From: DASQJJ01 sp964598355
GTDB taxonomy: Bacteria > Patescibacteriota > Microgenomatia > Levybacterales > UBA12049
Reading direction: 5' to 3'
Assembly: GCA_964598355.1 (NCBI GenBank)
Contig: CAZRBN010000037.1
Span: 1-13,870 of the forward strand
DNA length: 13,870 bases
A model generated the notes under the pieces. The model was not told the DNA's origin. It ran no database searches and worked only from the letters and a program-made list of their open reading frames with translations. Below, piece after piece: positions 5,080 through 12,131 of this stretch. The position numbers were made by a program, and so were the translations under genes. Position 1 is the first letter of the stretch. Every line of letters begins with the position of its first letter.

Positions 5080-5382
5080 ATGGTTATTTTTGAAGTGATA
5101 TATAACAAAGGAGTACGAGTGAGAGAAAGACAAAAAAATCCAGACGAATATGTTCTTCTTGGATGGTATTGTAATGGTAATCCACGAAGAATGCATGTAC
5201 TGACAAATCATGCTGTTTCAATTGAAGAGGTAAAAGAAAAATATGGTTATTTTGACGTTGAAGAACATGCAAGACTAGACGGTGAAGAAATTAATCAATT
5301 AGGAGGAATTCGGGGGAAAAGGTGGGGAAGTTTTCACCATGAATATGAATGGCGTGCTGACCCACCCATTATTCTCCATTAG
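5080..5382 (+). CDS. Small protein of unknown function, 100 or 87 residues
   Basis: I do not recognise the family. The ORF encodes a soluble protein with central VLLGWYCNGNPRRMHVLTNH, then SIEEVKEKYGYFDVEEHARL, and a Trp/His-rich tail (GKRWGSFHHEYEWRADPP). No membrane segment is seen. There are two possible starts. The ATG at 5080 has no Shine-Dalgarno sequence and sits 2 nt after a TATAAT. The in-frame GTG at 5119 has AAAGGAG (5107-5113) at 5 nt spacing and would lie inside a transcript starting near 5084. I think the GTG (87 residues) is at least as likely. The gene stands alone between the rplL terminator and the HTH gene. Confidence 0.6.
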   Translation: MVIFEVIYNKGVRVRERQKNPDEYVLLGWYCNGNPRRMHVLTNHAVSIEEVKEKYGYFDVEEHARLDGEEINQLGGIRGKRWGSFHHEYEWRADPPIILH

Positions 5383-5430
5383 AGTAATGCATTTTTCTGA
5401 TTAAAAGTCGCAAGAAACACGAATTACCTC

Positions 5431-5459
5431 TTGACACAACTGTTCTAGTTTAGTACATT
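5431..5459 (+). promoter_or_regulatory. Promoter of the HTH regulator gene
   Basis: TTGACA (5431-5436), a 17-nt spacer and TACATT (5454-5459). The predicted start is near 5466. Direct repeats cover and follow the -10. Confidence 0.65.
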
Positions 5460-5487
5460 AAGTACAGTTAATCATCAGTAATCATCA
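5452..5487 (+). promoter_or_regulatory. Direct repeats at the HTH promoter, possible operator
   Basis: AGTACATTA (5452-5460) is followed at once by AGTACAGTTA (5461-5470), then TAATCATCA occurs twice (5469-5477 and 5479-5487), 10 bp apart. Spacing of about one helical turn over a promoter start region is typical of operator half-sites. Autoregulation by the downstream HTH protein is inference. Confidence 0.45.
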
Positions 5488-5506
5488 CATTGATTTATTA
5501 AAAATT

Positions 5507-5713
5507 ATGACAACACAATTATCAATTCAATCCCTCCCAGACCTTTTGACAGTAAAAGAAGTTGCACAGATTTTACGAGTCTCTCCCCTCACAATAAAAC
5601 GATGGGGTAAAAGAGGCAAACTTCCAGCAATTAGAATTAATTCCCGCGGTGATAGACGATACAAAAAAGAAGCAGTCCTCTGGCTTTTGGGGATACAACA
5701 AAAAACAGCATAG
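5507..5713 (+). CDS. Small helix-turn-helix DNA-binding protein, MerR/excisionase type
   Basis: Encodes 68 residues that are almost entirely one winged-HTH domain: LLTVKEVAQILRVSPLTIKR (residues 13-32, helix-turn-helix), WGKRGKLPAIRI (recognition and turn), then RRYKKEAVLWLL (wing and last helix). This is the HTH_17/excisionase fold found in phage Xis, AlpA-like activators and many small chromosomal regulators. No integrase or phage gene lies nearby, so I favour a chromosomal transcription regulator, but Xis-like function cannot be excluded. It has its own promoter with repeats that may be an operator. There is no Shine-Dalgarno sequence. The last codons form part of a bidirectional terminator with galT. 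Confidence 0.85.
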   Translation: MTTQLSIQSLPDLLTVKEVAQILRVSPLTIKRWGKRGKLPAIRINSRGDRRYKKEAVLWLLGIQQKTA

Positions 5714-5725
5714 CTGTTTTTGTAA
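5698..5725. terminator. Bidirectional terminator between the HTH gene and galT
   Basis: AAAAACAGC (5701-5709), loop ATA, GCTGTTTTT (5713-5721). T-runs follow the GC core on both strands, and the two flanking genes converge here. The 5' arm lies within the last codons of the HTH gene. Confidence 0.7.
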
Positions 5726-5761
5726 TCCTCACTTCTCATTGTAAATTGAAAATTTACAGAA

Positions 5762-6634
5762 TTATACTCCCCGTCTGTATTCTGCCATATGCTCCTTGCG
5801 AATCAATTCTTCATCAGGATCTTCAAAATGAGCTTTGATAAAAGCAAAGGTCTCTTTAGGATCCTGTGTATTTACCCATACGCCTGTCCCAACTTCAAAT
5901 CCACCAATGAGCTTTTTTCGTGGGATAAGACGCACATACCATTCTTTGCCTGGTGCAATGTAGTAATTAAAAGGAAATGCTTCTCCATGCCTTACAGACA
6001 TAATTTGAATCAACCGTTGCATGATAAATGCTATATCAATAATTTCCTCTTCAAAAGTGTCACTAAATGGACTTTTCTTTTTCTTTGGAGCAATCCATAC
6101 TTCGTCCGGCCATTGACTAACATTGGGACAAAAAATAGTAAAAAAATTAGTTTCAATGACTTCACCATCAGGACTAACTAATGGCCGGATATCCAAGGTT
6201 ACTTCTTTTGGAATCACTACTAATTGAGAATGAGGATGTGGGAGACTTTCTCCTGCCAATTCCCCTCTATTATGAAAAATATACACTTGTCCTTTTTTCT
6301 GATTCGCTGCAATTCTATTTCTATAAGTGGTAAAAAGAAGCTCTGCATGAAATAGTGGCAACTCATCAATATTTTTATGATGATCAGGGCTATGAATAAT
6401 AATTTCATGAACCGGTGCAAAAGGAAATTTATTTTTCACCACCCGTATTTCCCAGTTACTATCTTTCGGATTGCCTCCCACCCGATATAACTCAGGATCG
6501 CCATCCTCATTGCCGATACAAAAGGGACAAAAATCAATTCTTTTCTTTGATTGATTGGGACGACTGGAACGTTTGGGATCCTGAATAACCCACTTATTCC
6601 AAGAAAAATCTTTGATAAATTGAAAATCACTCAT
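5762..6634 (-). CDS. galT: Galactose-1-phosphate uridylyltransferase family protein
   Basis: Encodes 290 residues of the HIT-superfamily GalT type. It shows WVIQDPKRSSRP near the N-terminus, the zinc pair CPFC (36-39), VKNKFP (66-71), HEIIIHSPDHH (76-86) and the active-site motif ESLPHPHSQLV with HPHSQ at 133-137. By family analogy His135 is the nucleotidylated residue. The reaction is exchange of UMP between UDP-glucose and galactose-1-phosphate; related enzymes use other sugar phosphates, so the substrate is not proven. It is shorter than E. coli GalT (about 350) and reads SQ where E. coli has GQ. AAGGAA precedes the ATG. No galK or galE is in the window. It is divergent from the GT4 gene. 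Confidence 0.85.
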   Translation of the reverse strand: MSDFQFIKDFSWNKWVIQDPKRSSRPNQSKKRIDFCPFCIGNEDGDPELYRVGGNPKDSNWEIRVVKNKFPFAPVHEIIIHSPDHHKNIDELPLFHAELLFTTYRNRIAANQKKGQVYIFHNRGELAGESLPHPHSQLVVIPKEVTLDIRPLVSPDGEVIETNFFTIFCPNVSQWPDEVWIAPKKKKSPFSDTFEEEIIDIAFIMQRLIQIMSVRHGEAFPFNYYIAPGKEWYVRLIPRKKLIGGFEVGTGVWVNTQDPKETFAFIKAHFEDPDEELIRKEHMAEYRRGV

Positions 6635-6663
6635 AAATTCCTTACATTGTTCTATTCTTACAG

Positions 6664-6682
6664 TATTACTCTCCTAGTAATA
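6664..6682. repeat. Perfect hairpin in the galT/GT4 divergent region
   Basis: TATTACT (6664-6670), loop CTCCT, AGTAATA (6676-6682). It lies 30 nt upstream of the galT start, within the divergent intergenic region. It could be an operator or a 5' UTR hairpin; nothing more can be shown. Confidence 0.4.
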
Positions 6683-6802
6683 GATAAAGAATTTAGCAAT
6701 TTAGGCATGTAATAATAGTAGCTTATTACAATCTTACTACAATTTTGTTACAAGGCGAAAGGTGTACAATCATTACAATGGCAATTGAGTAATTAGTCCA
6801 TT

Positions 6803-6854
6803 GTTCACAGTGCATAGGAAACTACTATGAACGATTAACTAATAACTATGAACT
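6803..6854 (+). repeat. 52-nt dispersed element, copy 2
   Basis: Matches 4132-4183 at 44 of 52 positions without gaps; both begin GTTCACAGT and end AATAACTATGAACT. It stops 3 nt before the ATG of the GT4 gene. The outer inverted arms seen around copy 1 are mostly lost here. Confidence 0.78.
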
Positions 6855-6857
6855 GCT

Positions 6858-7982
6858 ATGCGTATTGGCATTGTTGGAACAATTTGGATGAATACTCCTC
6901 CACTCATGTATGGAGGAACAGAAGAGGTTATTTATAACTTAGCTAATGGGCTTGTTGAAAAAGGACACAACGTTACTCTTTTTGCTCCTGAAACAACACA
7001 AACAAAAGCGCATCTTTCACCAACTGTTACTCTTCCCTTACGGGAAAAGAATGTTGGATGGAATGACATATCCTATCATCTCTACCATATCACCCAAGCT
7101 TTTGACCGAAGCAATGACTTTGATATTTTGCATGTTCATTTAAATAAAAATCAGGATTATATGACACTCCCTTTAGCGTCATTTTCCAAAACTCCTGTTT
7201 TAACAACTCTTCATTTCGCACTCCCTCATAAAAAGCAGCAGCCAGATAGATATCAGCTCCTTTTAAAATATAAGGACTTACCTTTTACTTCCATTTCTAC
7301 TTCTCAGCAGCATGGTATGCCACTTAATTTTATTGAGACAGTCTACAACAGTCTCAACATACAGCAGTATCCTTTTTCTGCCAAACCTGATATGTATGTC
7401 CTTTGGCTTGGGAAAATTATTCCTCATAAAGGGACTAAAGAAGCAATTCTTGCTGCAAAAAAAGCAGGTATTCCTATAAAAATTGCGGGTGTTGTAGATG
7501 AAGGGGTAGAACAGTCTCAAAAGTATTTTGAAAATGAAATTCAACCGCTTATTGATAATGAGTCTGTTACCTATCTTGGACCTGTTGGACTTCCAGAGAA
7601 AGCAAAACTTCTTGGAAAAGCACAAGCACTTCTCTCCCCCATCTTATGGGAAGAACCATTTGGGCTTGTGATGGCAGAGGCACAGGCAGTTGGAACTCCA
7701 GTTATTGCTTTCAATCGTGGAGCAGCAAATGAAGTGATACAAGACAACATAACGGGATTTCTTGTTGAGAATGTTGATGAGATGGCCGAGAAAATACTCC
7801 ACATCAAGAATTTACAAAGAGAAAAATCTAGAGAATTTATTGAGGAGCGATTTTCTATAAGTAACATGATAGAATCATACGAAATAGCATATAAGGCGAC
7901 TATTGAGCATTGGCAAACATATATGCTTAAATTTCAACAGACCCGGGAAAGATATAAGGATAAGCCGGCAAAGATATGCTAA
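6858..7982 (+). CDS. Family 4 glycosyltransferase (GT-B fold)
   Basis: Encodes 374 residues. The N-terminal Rossmann domain has MRIGIVGTIW and the glycine loop YGGTEEVIYNLANGL (18-32). The C-terminal donor domain has VLWLGKIIPHKGTKEAI (181-197; Lys191 in the phosphate-binding position) and EEPFGLVMAEAQAVGTPVIA (265-284). The EX7E pair is Glu266 and Glu274, and GAANEVI follows. This is a retaining GT4 enzyme that moves a sugar from a nucleotide sugar to an unknown acceptor in the cytoplasm, probably for a surface glycan or glycoconjugate. No membrane segment is visible. There is no Shine-Dalgarno sequence; the 52-nt repeat abuts the start. galT diverges from it and a GT20 gene follows 170 nt downstream. 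The acceptor cannot be named from sequence. Confidence 0.88.
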   Translation: MRIGIVGTIWMNTPPLMYGGTEEVIYNLANGLVEKGHNVTLFAPETTQTKAHLSPTVTLPLREKNVGWNDISYHLYHITQAFDRSNDFDILHVHLNKNQDYMTLPLASFSKTPVLTTLHFALPHKKQQPDRYQLLLKYKDLPFTSISTSQQHGMPLNFIETVYNSLNIQQYPFSAKPDMYVLWLGKIIPHKGTKEAILAAKKAGIPIKIAGVVDEGVEQSQKYFENEIQPLIDNESVTYLGPVGLPEKAKLLGKAQALLSPILWEEPFGLVMAEAQAVGTPVIAFNRGAANEVIQDNITGFLVENVDEMAEKILHIKNLQREKSREFIEERFSISNMIESYEIAYKATIEHWQTYMLKFQQTRERYKDKPAKIC

Positions 7983-8128
7983 ATTCTAAGTCCTAATTTG
8001 CCTAAAGAAATCCTAATTTTAAAACAGATGGATAATTAGGTTAATTTACCAATCCTAGGGCCATATGGAGAAAAAAGATATTATATTAGGATAAATTTAT
8101 TATCTCAAAATATATCGCAATATACATT

Positions 8129-8145
8129 ATTGTTTCATAAACAAT
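8129..8145 (+). repeat. Perfect 7-bp hairpin before the GT20 gene
   Basis: ATTGTTT, loop CAT, AAACAAT. It ends 7 nt before the ATG, where a ribosome binding site would lie; no Shine-Dalgarno sequence is present. It could affect initiation or be an operator dyad. Confidence 0.4.
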
Positions 8146-8152
8146 CATTTTT

Positions 8153-9679
8153 ATGGCAAGTTTTTTAGATCTACAAGACTTTTTTAGAAAGCTAGACAAA
8201 CAGCTCATTATTGCTGCTGATGCCGAGCCCATTGTTCATGCTAAACAAAAAGACAAAATTACCTCATCTATCCCTGCAGGCGGAGTTGGAGTAGCTCTCG
8301 AACCAATTTCCCGTGCCGCTCATGCCATCTATATTGGCCGAGCCAAAACAGAAGAAGATAAAGAAGTATTAAATAACAGGCAAGAAATTATGGTAAATCC
8401 TAATACTCCGGATGAATACCTTTTACGACGTCTTGTAGTCTCACCTGAAGACTTGGATTCCTACTATTACGGTTTTTCCAACCAAACCTTGTGGCCTTTG
8501 TGCCATGTTGCCTGGGAACGACCAGAGTTTCATTCACATTGGTATGAAGGTTACAAACGTGTTAACAAAGTATATGCAGAAGCTATTAAAAGTCAACTCA
8601 AAAGTGCCAATATTGTATGGATTAATGACTACCAGCTAGCCTTAGTTCCTTCATTTTTAAATAGACCAAAAGATACAGTTGTGGGAATGTTTTGGCATAT
8701 CCCCTGGCCTACATGGGAAGTTTTTCGAATTCTTCCTCAGAAAAAAGAAATTTTGGAAAGTCTTTTGCAATGTGATTACATTGCATTCCACCGTGGATAT
8801 CAAGCACAAAATTTTATCAAAACAGTAGAGCGGGAATTTGAAGCACGAGTCGACCAGGAGACAAGGAGAATCTATTACAAAAATCATGTTACAACAGTAA
8901 AAAGTCTGCCAATGGGTATTGATACAGATGTTATCAAGACTGCGCTTGAGCCACAACAAAACGATACGATCCTTACTGCAATTGTACGGGCACTCTTGGG
9001 CGTTCAAGCCGAACCTCAAGCACAGCAAGACTCAGATATTGATACTTTTTTCAAAGAAAATAAGGTAATTTTGGGAGTTGATAGACTTGACTATACGAAA
9101 GGACTCCGACTTCGCCTCCTAGCACTTGATCGATTCTTTCAGGAACATCCCGAACATATTGGAGATGTTTCCTATTTAGGAGTGCTTTCACCTTCTCGAG
9201 AGCAAATTCCAGCATATAAAGACTTAAAAAAGACAGTATATGGCCTTGCCAAAGAAATAAATGAAAAATACAAAAAAAATGATTGGAAACCAATTCATTT
9301 AGTGTCTGGTGTGTATTCTCGAGCTGAAATTCTTAATTTATACAGGAAAGCCCAGGTCGGCTTGGTAACAGCGCTTGACGATGGAATGAATTTAGTGTCC
9401 AAGGAGTTTATTGTGGCAGCATCTATGTCGGATAATCCTGGTATGCTTATTTTGTCGCAATTTGCAGGCTCAGCAATTGACCTTACCTCTAGCCTTATTG
9501 TAAATCCATACAACATAGAAGAGGTTGCTCAGGCCATAAATAAGGCACTCACCATGCCAAAAGCAGAGCGCATAAAAATTACTCAACAAATGGAACAAAC
9601 CCTTGAAGAGCGGAATGTATACGGTTGGGCAATGAAATTTGTCCGGGAAGCAATTGAAGGAGCAGAGGCTGGGAGATGA
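8153..9679 (+). CDS. Family 20 glycosyltransferase, trehalose-6-phosphate synthase-like
   Basis: Encodes 508 residues. The GT20 landmarks, in order, are PAGGVGVALEP (41-51), YYGFSNQTLWPLCH (105-118), VWINDYQLALVP (155-166), FWHIPWPTWEVFRILP (180-195), GVDRLDYTKGL (308-318; Arg311 and Lys316 match the donor phosphate-binding pair of E. coli OtsA) and DDGMNLVSKEF (409-419; donor-binding Asp and Glu). The donor half is therefore intact. The acceptor half differs: the position of the family's SNR or NREP motif reads AADAEP (21-26), so the Arg that holds glucose-6-phosphate is missing. The W-G-W loop reads AIYIGR (58-63), and HDYH reads NDYQ. It may make trehalose-6-phosphate or a different glucoside. 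No trehalose-phosphatase lies beside it, so I withhold the name otsA. It converges with the 9732-10013 gene. Confidence 0.85.
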   Translation: MASFLDLQDFFRKLDKQLIIAADAEPIVHAKQKDKITSSIPAGGVGVALEPISRAAHAIYIGRAKTEEDKEVLNNRQEIMVNPNTPDEYLLRRLVVSPEDLDSYYYGFSNQTLWPLCHVAWERPEFHSHWYEGYKRVNKVYAEAIKSQLKSANIVWINDYQLALVPSFLNRPKDTVVGMFWHIPWPTWEVFRILPQKKEILESLLQCDYIAFHRGYQAQNFIKTVEREFEARVDQETRRIYYKNHVTTVKSLPMGIDTDVIKTALEPQQNDTILTAIVRALLGVQAEPQAQQDSDIDTFFKENKVILGVDRLDYTKGLRLRLLALDRFFQEHPEHIGDVSYLGVLSPSREQIPAYKDLKKTVYGLAKEINEKYKKNDWKPIHLVSGVYSRAEILNLYRKAQVGLVTALDDGMNLVSKEFIVAASMSDNPGMLILSQFAGSAIDLTSSLIVNPYNIEEVAQAINKALTMPKAERIKITQQMEQTLEERNVYGWAMKFVREAIEGAEAGR

Positions 9680-9731
9680 TAAAGATACAAATACTCAAAT
9701 AAACAAATATCCGAATCTCCACATATGGCTT

Positions 9732-10013
9732 CTACTTTATAATTTCGATTACGGCATGCCGGGGTCTCGTCATGTGCATATATCTATGGGTAACGCCATC
9801 TACATCGGTCTTTTCAAACTTTTCTTTATGATCTAACTTATGGACTATATGTTGTCTTCCTGTCATCTGAGTTAAAATAACAGCTTGATTATCAAGTGAA
9901 CGATCCCCACGCGAGAGAACAACAGGATCGGTTATAACCGATCCAGTATCATCAACAATGACGTGATGATGTGCTCTGTGAAGTACATCAAAGATTCTTT
10001 CTCGTACTATCAT
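9732..10013 (-). CDS. Small His-rich protein downstream of wecG, unknown function
   Basis: Encodes 93 residues from the ATG at 10013. I do not recognise it. The peptide runs MIVRERIFDVLHRAHHHVIV, then DDTGSVITDPVVLSRGDRSL, and ends MTRPRHAVIEIIK. It is soluble and beta-rich in appearance, with several His residues. The reading frame stays open upstream into wecG to 10142, but that part overlaps wecG by about 109 nt and looks non-coding. I chose 10013 because an extended -10 (TGC then TATACT, 10028-10020) lies 6 nt before it, so a leaderless mRNA is possible; it starts 20 nt after the wecG stop. It could also be co-transcribed with wecG. There is no Shine-Dalgarno sequence. Confidence 0.55.
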   Translation of the reverse strand: MIVRERIFDVLHRAHHHVIVDDTGSVITDPVVLSRGDRSLDNQAVILTQMTGRQHIVHKLDHKEKFEKTDVDGVTHRYMHMTRPRHAVIEIIK

Positions 10014-10019
10014 GGACGG

Positions 10020-10028
10020 AGTATAGCA
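10020..10028 (-). promoter_or_regulatory. Extended -10 promoter candidate for the 9732-10013 gene
   Basis: Reading the minus strand, TGC is followed by TATACT, then CCGTCC and the ATG. The predicted start falls on the ATG. No -35 hexamer is visible at 16-18 nt. Confidence 0.4.
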
Positions 10029-10033
10029 AAAGA

Positions 10034-10942
10034 TTACGAGACAGCACGTCTCAATTTTTCCGTTACAACCATCCAAAGGAATTGAGGAAGAGCAAGTTGG
10101 CGCTTCCACCTCCACGGTTGCCTTACTAAACGATATAACCACTCTAGTCCTACTGTCTGGATAAAGCCTGGGGCTCGAGGAATTCTCCCACTTATATAGT
10201 CAAAAGCTCCCCCTACTCCAACCATCACCCGCACTGGCACTTTATTGATATGCGAGGCCATCCACTCCTCTTGCTTAGGAAAGCCAAGAGCCACGAAGAG
10301 AATGTCGATGGCATAAGTAGTTGGGAACTGGTAGTTTGTAGTTAGATTTTTGTCTTTTTTCTTTTCATTAGCTACCATATACGCACCACTAACTACTTCC
10401 TTGCGATCAGATATTCTCTCATTCCAAGTATCACTTGTATACACAACTTTGAGCTTTGGGTATCGACGAATCAAGCACTCTGCTGTTAATTCTGCTACCC
10501 CAGGCTTTGCTCCAAAAAAGCCTATTGTGATAGGCCGATTTGATGCTTCTGCGCATAGCTTTTCAACCAATTCTACCCCAGTAAAACGCTCTATAAGAGG
10601 TATCCCTAGTGCTTGGGCTCCCCATAAGAGACCCACACCATCGCACAAAGCAACCTCGGCTCCATTCAAGATAGATGCGAAGCTGGGGTGGCTTGCTGCA
10701 TAGACTATCATTTCGGGGTTGGGAGTAACAATATAGGAGTTTTTTGAAAGATTTTCCACAAAATCAATAATATACTTCAGGACATCTTCTTTTTTAGCAC
10801 TTGTCACCTTGACGCCTAAAATTTCTTTTTTCACCAATTGAGTATTTTTACTAGAAGACATATTTATATTTTTGGTATTTTTGTTATTCTGGATGTTTTG
10901 AGTAGATTTTATTTTCATTTTATTAAGGTTATTCTTAGGCAT
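10034..10942 (-). CDS. WecG/TagA/CpsF family glycosyltransferase (GT26)
   Basis: Encodes 302 residues; the family is usually about 240. Conserved blocks are IVTPNPEMIVYAASHP (71-86), DGVGLLWGAQALGIPL then ERFTGVEL (101-125), GFFGAKPGVAE (141-151), ILFVALGFPKQEEWM (214-228) and GVGGAFDYISGRIPRAPGF (242-260). The family moves N-acetylmannosaminuronate or N-acetylmannosamine to a lipid-linked GlcNAc in enterobacterial common antigen or wall teichoic acid linkage-unit synthesis; the donor here is unknown. It acts at the inner face of the membrane. Two oddities explain the length. The N-terminal 27 residues are Asn/Lys-rich, and Met28 (10861) may be the true start. Residues of about 182-210 come from a palindromic DNA insertion, listed separately. 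Confidence 0.9.
   Translation of the reverse strand: MPKNNLNKMKIKSTQNIQNNKNTKNINMSSSKNTQLVKKEILGVKVTSAKKEDVLKYIIDFVENLSKNSYIVTPNPEMIVYAASHPSFASILNGAEVALCDGVGLLWGAQALGIPLIERFTGVELVEKLCAEASNRPITIGFFGAKPGVAELTAECLIRRYPKLKVVYTSDTWNERISDRKEVVSGAYMVANEKKKDKNLTTNYQFPTTYAIDILFVALGFPKQEEWMASHINKVPVRVMVGVGGAFDYISGRIPRAPGFIQTVGLEWLYRLVRQPWRWKRQLALPQFLWMVVTEKLRRAVS
10315..10398. repeat. 84-nt palindromic element in frame inside wecG
   Basis: Two 27-nt arms, 10315-10341 and 10372-10398, are imperfect inverted repeats (17 of 27 match, the outermost 8 perfect: AAGTAGTT and AACTACTT), around a 30-nt centre. The total length is 28 codons with no frame change. It encodes EVVSGAYMVANEKKKDKN then LTTNYQFPTTY, between two conserved family blocks, where homologues as I remember them have a short loop. 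Confidence 0.65.
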
Positions 10943-11081
10943 TGAAGCTAAAGTATGTAGATTTATTTTTGTTTTATCTTTCTGCTGTTATAGTACCTAA
11001 TGAAATCGACTGTTTTTGTGAAATTTAATATATAAATTCTGATTGCAATTAATTTTTTAAATAATACAGGACTTATACTCT

Positions 11082-12131
11082 TTATTTCCTACTGATGCTT
11101 CTCTTATATAGCTCTATATTTTCTAGAGCTACTCCTGTCCCTCTTACCACACAAAGAAGGGCGTCTTCAGCAACATGGCATGGGACACCAGTGAGATGAG
11201 TCATCAGCTTATCTAAATTATGAAGAAGCGAGGTGCCTCCTGACATAACAATACCTTTATCTATAATATCACTGGCAAGTTCAGGTGGTGTATCCTCCAA
11301 AACTTTTTTCACTCCATTCACAATATCCAAAAGTGGATTTTGAATTGCTTCATTTATTTGGATCTCATTGACTTCAACTGTCCGAGGCAATCCTGTTATG
11401 CTATCTCGCCCTCGGATTTCCATTTTACGAACATCCTTTGGCTCATTTGCACCAGCTGCATTTGACGCGGTCCCCTTTGGACCCTCTATAAAGGCATTTC
11501 CAATGGTAATTTTAATTTCCTCAGATGTTCGCTCACCCACAAGAAGATTAAACTTGTGTTTTATGTAATTGGCTATTGCTTCATCAATTTTATTTCCTCC
11601 AACTCTCACGGAATTATGCACGACAACACCGCCAAGTGAAATAACAGCAGCTTCAGTTGAGCCTCCTCCAATATCCACAACCATATGGCCCGCAGCCTGA
11701 GCAATAGGGATTTTTGCCCCAATTGCTGCAGCCAATGGTTCTTCAATAAGATAGGCTGCCCGCGCTCCTGCTGCCATAGTTGCATCCAAAACAGCACGTC
11801 TTTCTACTTGTGTTACGCCACTGGGGATACATATCATGACTTCAGGTTTGAAGAAGCGGGATTTACCACAGGCTTTGTCGATAAAATAAGAAAGCATTGC
11901 CTCGGTGATAGTGTAGTCTGCAATTACTCCGTCTCTCATTGGACGCTGAGCAACTATATTTCCAGGAGTCCGGCCAAGCATGTCCTTTGCTTCTCTCCCA
12001 ACAGCCACTACCCTATTTTCTTCGGCAGTTACAGCAACAACTGTTGGTTCATTGAGAACAATTCCCTCTCCCGCCAAATACACTAACGTATTAGCAGTTC
12101 CAAGATCTATTCCTACTCTTTTATTAAACAT
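11082..12131 (-). CDS. mreB: Rod shape-determining protein MreB
   Basis: Encodes 349 residues, the usual MreB length. Actin-fold ATPase motifs are phosphate-1 RVGIDLGTANTLVYL (5-19), EEPLAAAIGAKIPI (130-143), phosphate-2 VVDIGGGSTEAAVIS (151-165) and the adenosine motif GIVMSGGTSLL (293-303). MreB polymers on the inner membrane direct peptidoglycan synthesis. Residues of about 216-233 (EGPKGTASNAAGANEPKD) form a longer loop than in typical MreB before the conserved EIRGRDSITGLPR. There is no mreC or mreD next to it; the next gene downstream is the wecG-type gene 139 nt away. There is no Shine-Dalgarno sequence. It is divergent from the PEGA-domain gene. Confidence 0.96.
   Translation of the reverse strand: MFNKRVGIDLGTANTLVYLAGEGIVLNEPTVVAVTAEENRVVAVGREAKDMLGRTPGNIVAQRPMRDGVIADYTITEAMLSYFIDKACGKSRFFKPEVMICIPSGVTQVERRAVLDATMAAGARAAYLIEEPLAAAIGAKIPIAQAAGHMVVDIGGGSTEAAVISLGGVVVHNSVRVGGNKIDEAIANYIKHKFNLLVGERTSEEIKITIGNAFIEGPKGTASNAAGANEPKDVRKMEIRGRDSITGLPRTVEVNEIQINEAIQNPLLDIVNGVKKVLEDTPPELASDIIDKGIVMSGGTSLLHNLDKLMTHLTGVPCHVAEDALLCVVRGTGVALENIELYKRSISRK

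Noticed and set aside
5507..5713. HTH gene as evidence of a prophage or integrative element (excisionase)
   Set aside because: No integrase, attachment-site repeats or phage genes nearby; the fold is common in chromosomal regulators.
6741..6779. Promoter candidate TTGTTA and TACAAT before the GT4 gene
   Set aside because: The spacer is 14 or 23 nt depending on the -10 used; neither is acceptable, so no promoter is called.
5762..9679. galT, GT4 and GT20 as a dedicated trehalose operon
   Set aside because: galT is on the opposite strand, there is no trehalose phosphatase, and the GT20 acceptor motifs are altered; only loose clustering is supported.
9639..9836. 65-codon plus-strand ORF overlapping the end of the GT20 gene
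   Set aside because: Starts inside the GT20 gene in another frame and runs antisense into the small minus-strand gene; composition not convincing.
10014..10142. N-terminal extension of the 9732-10013 gene into wecG
   Set aside because: Overlaps the conserved wecG C-terminus; the added residues are Cys/Ser-rich and look like an antiframe translation.
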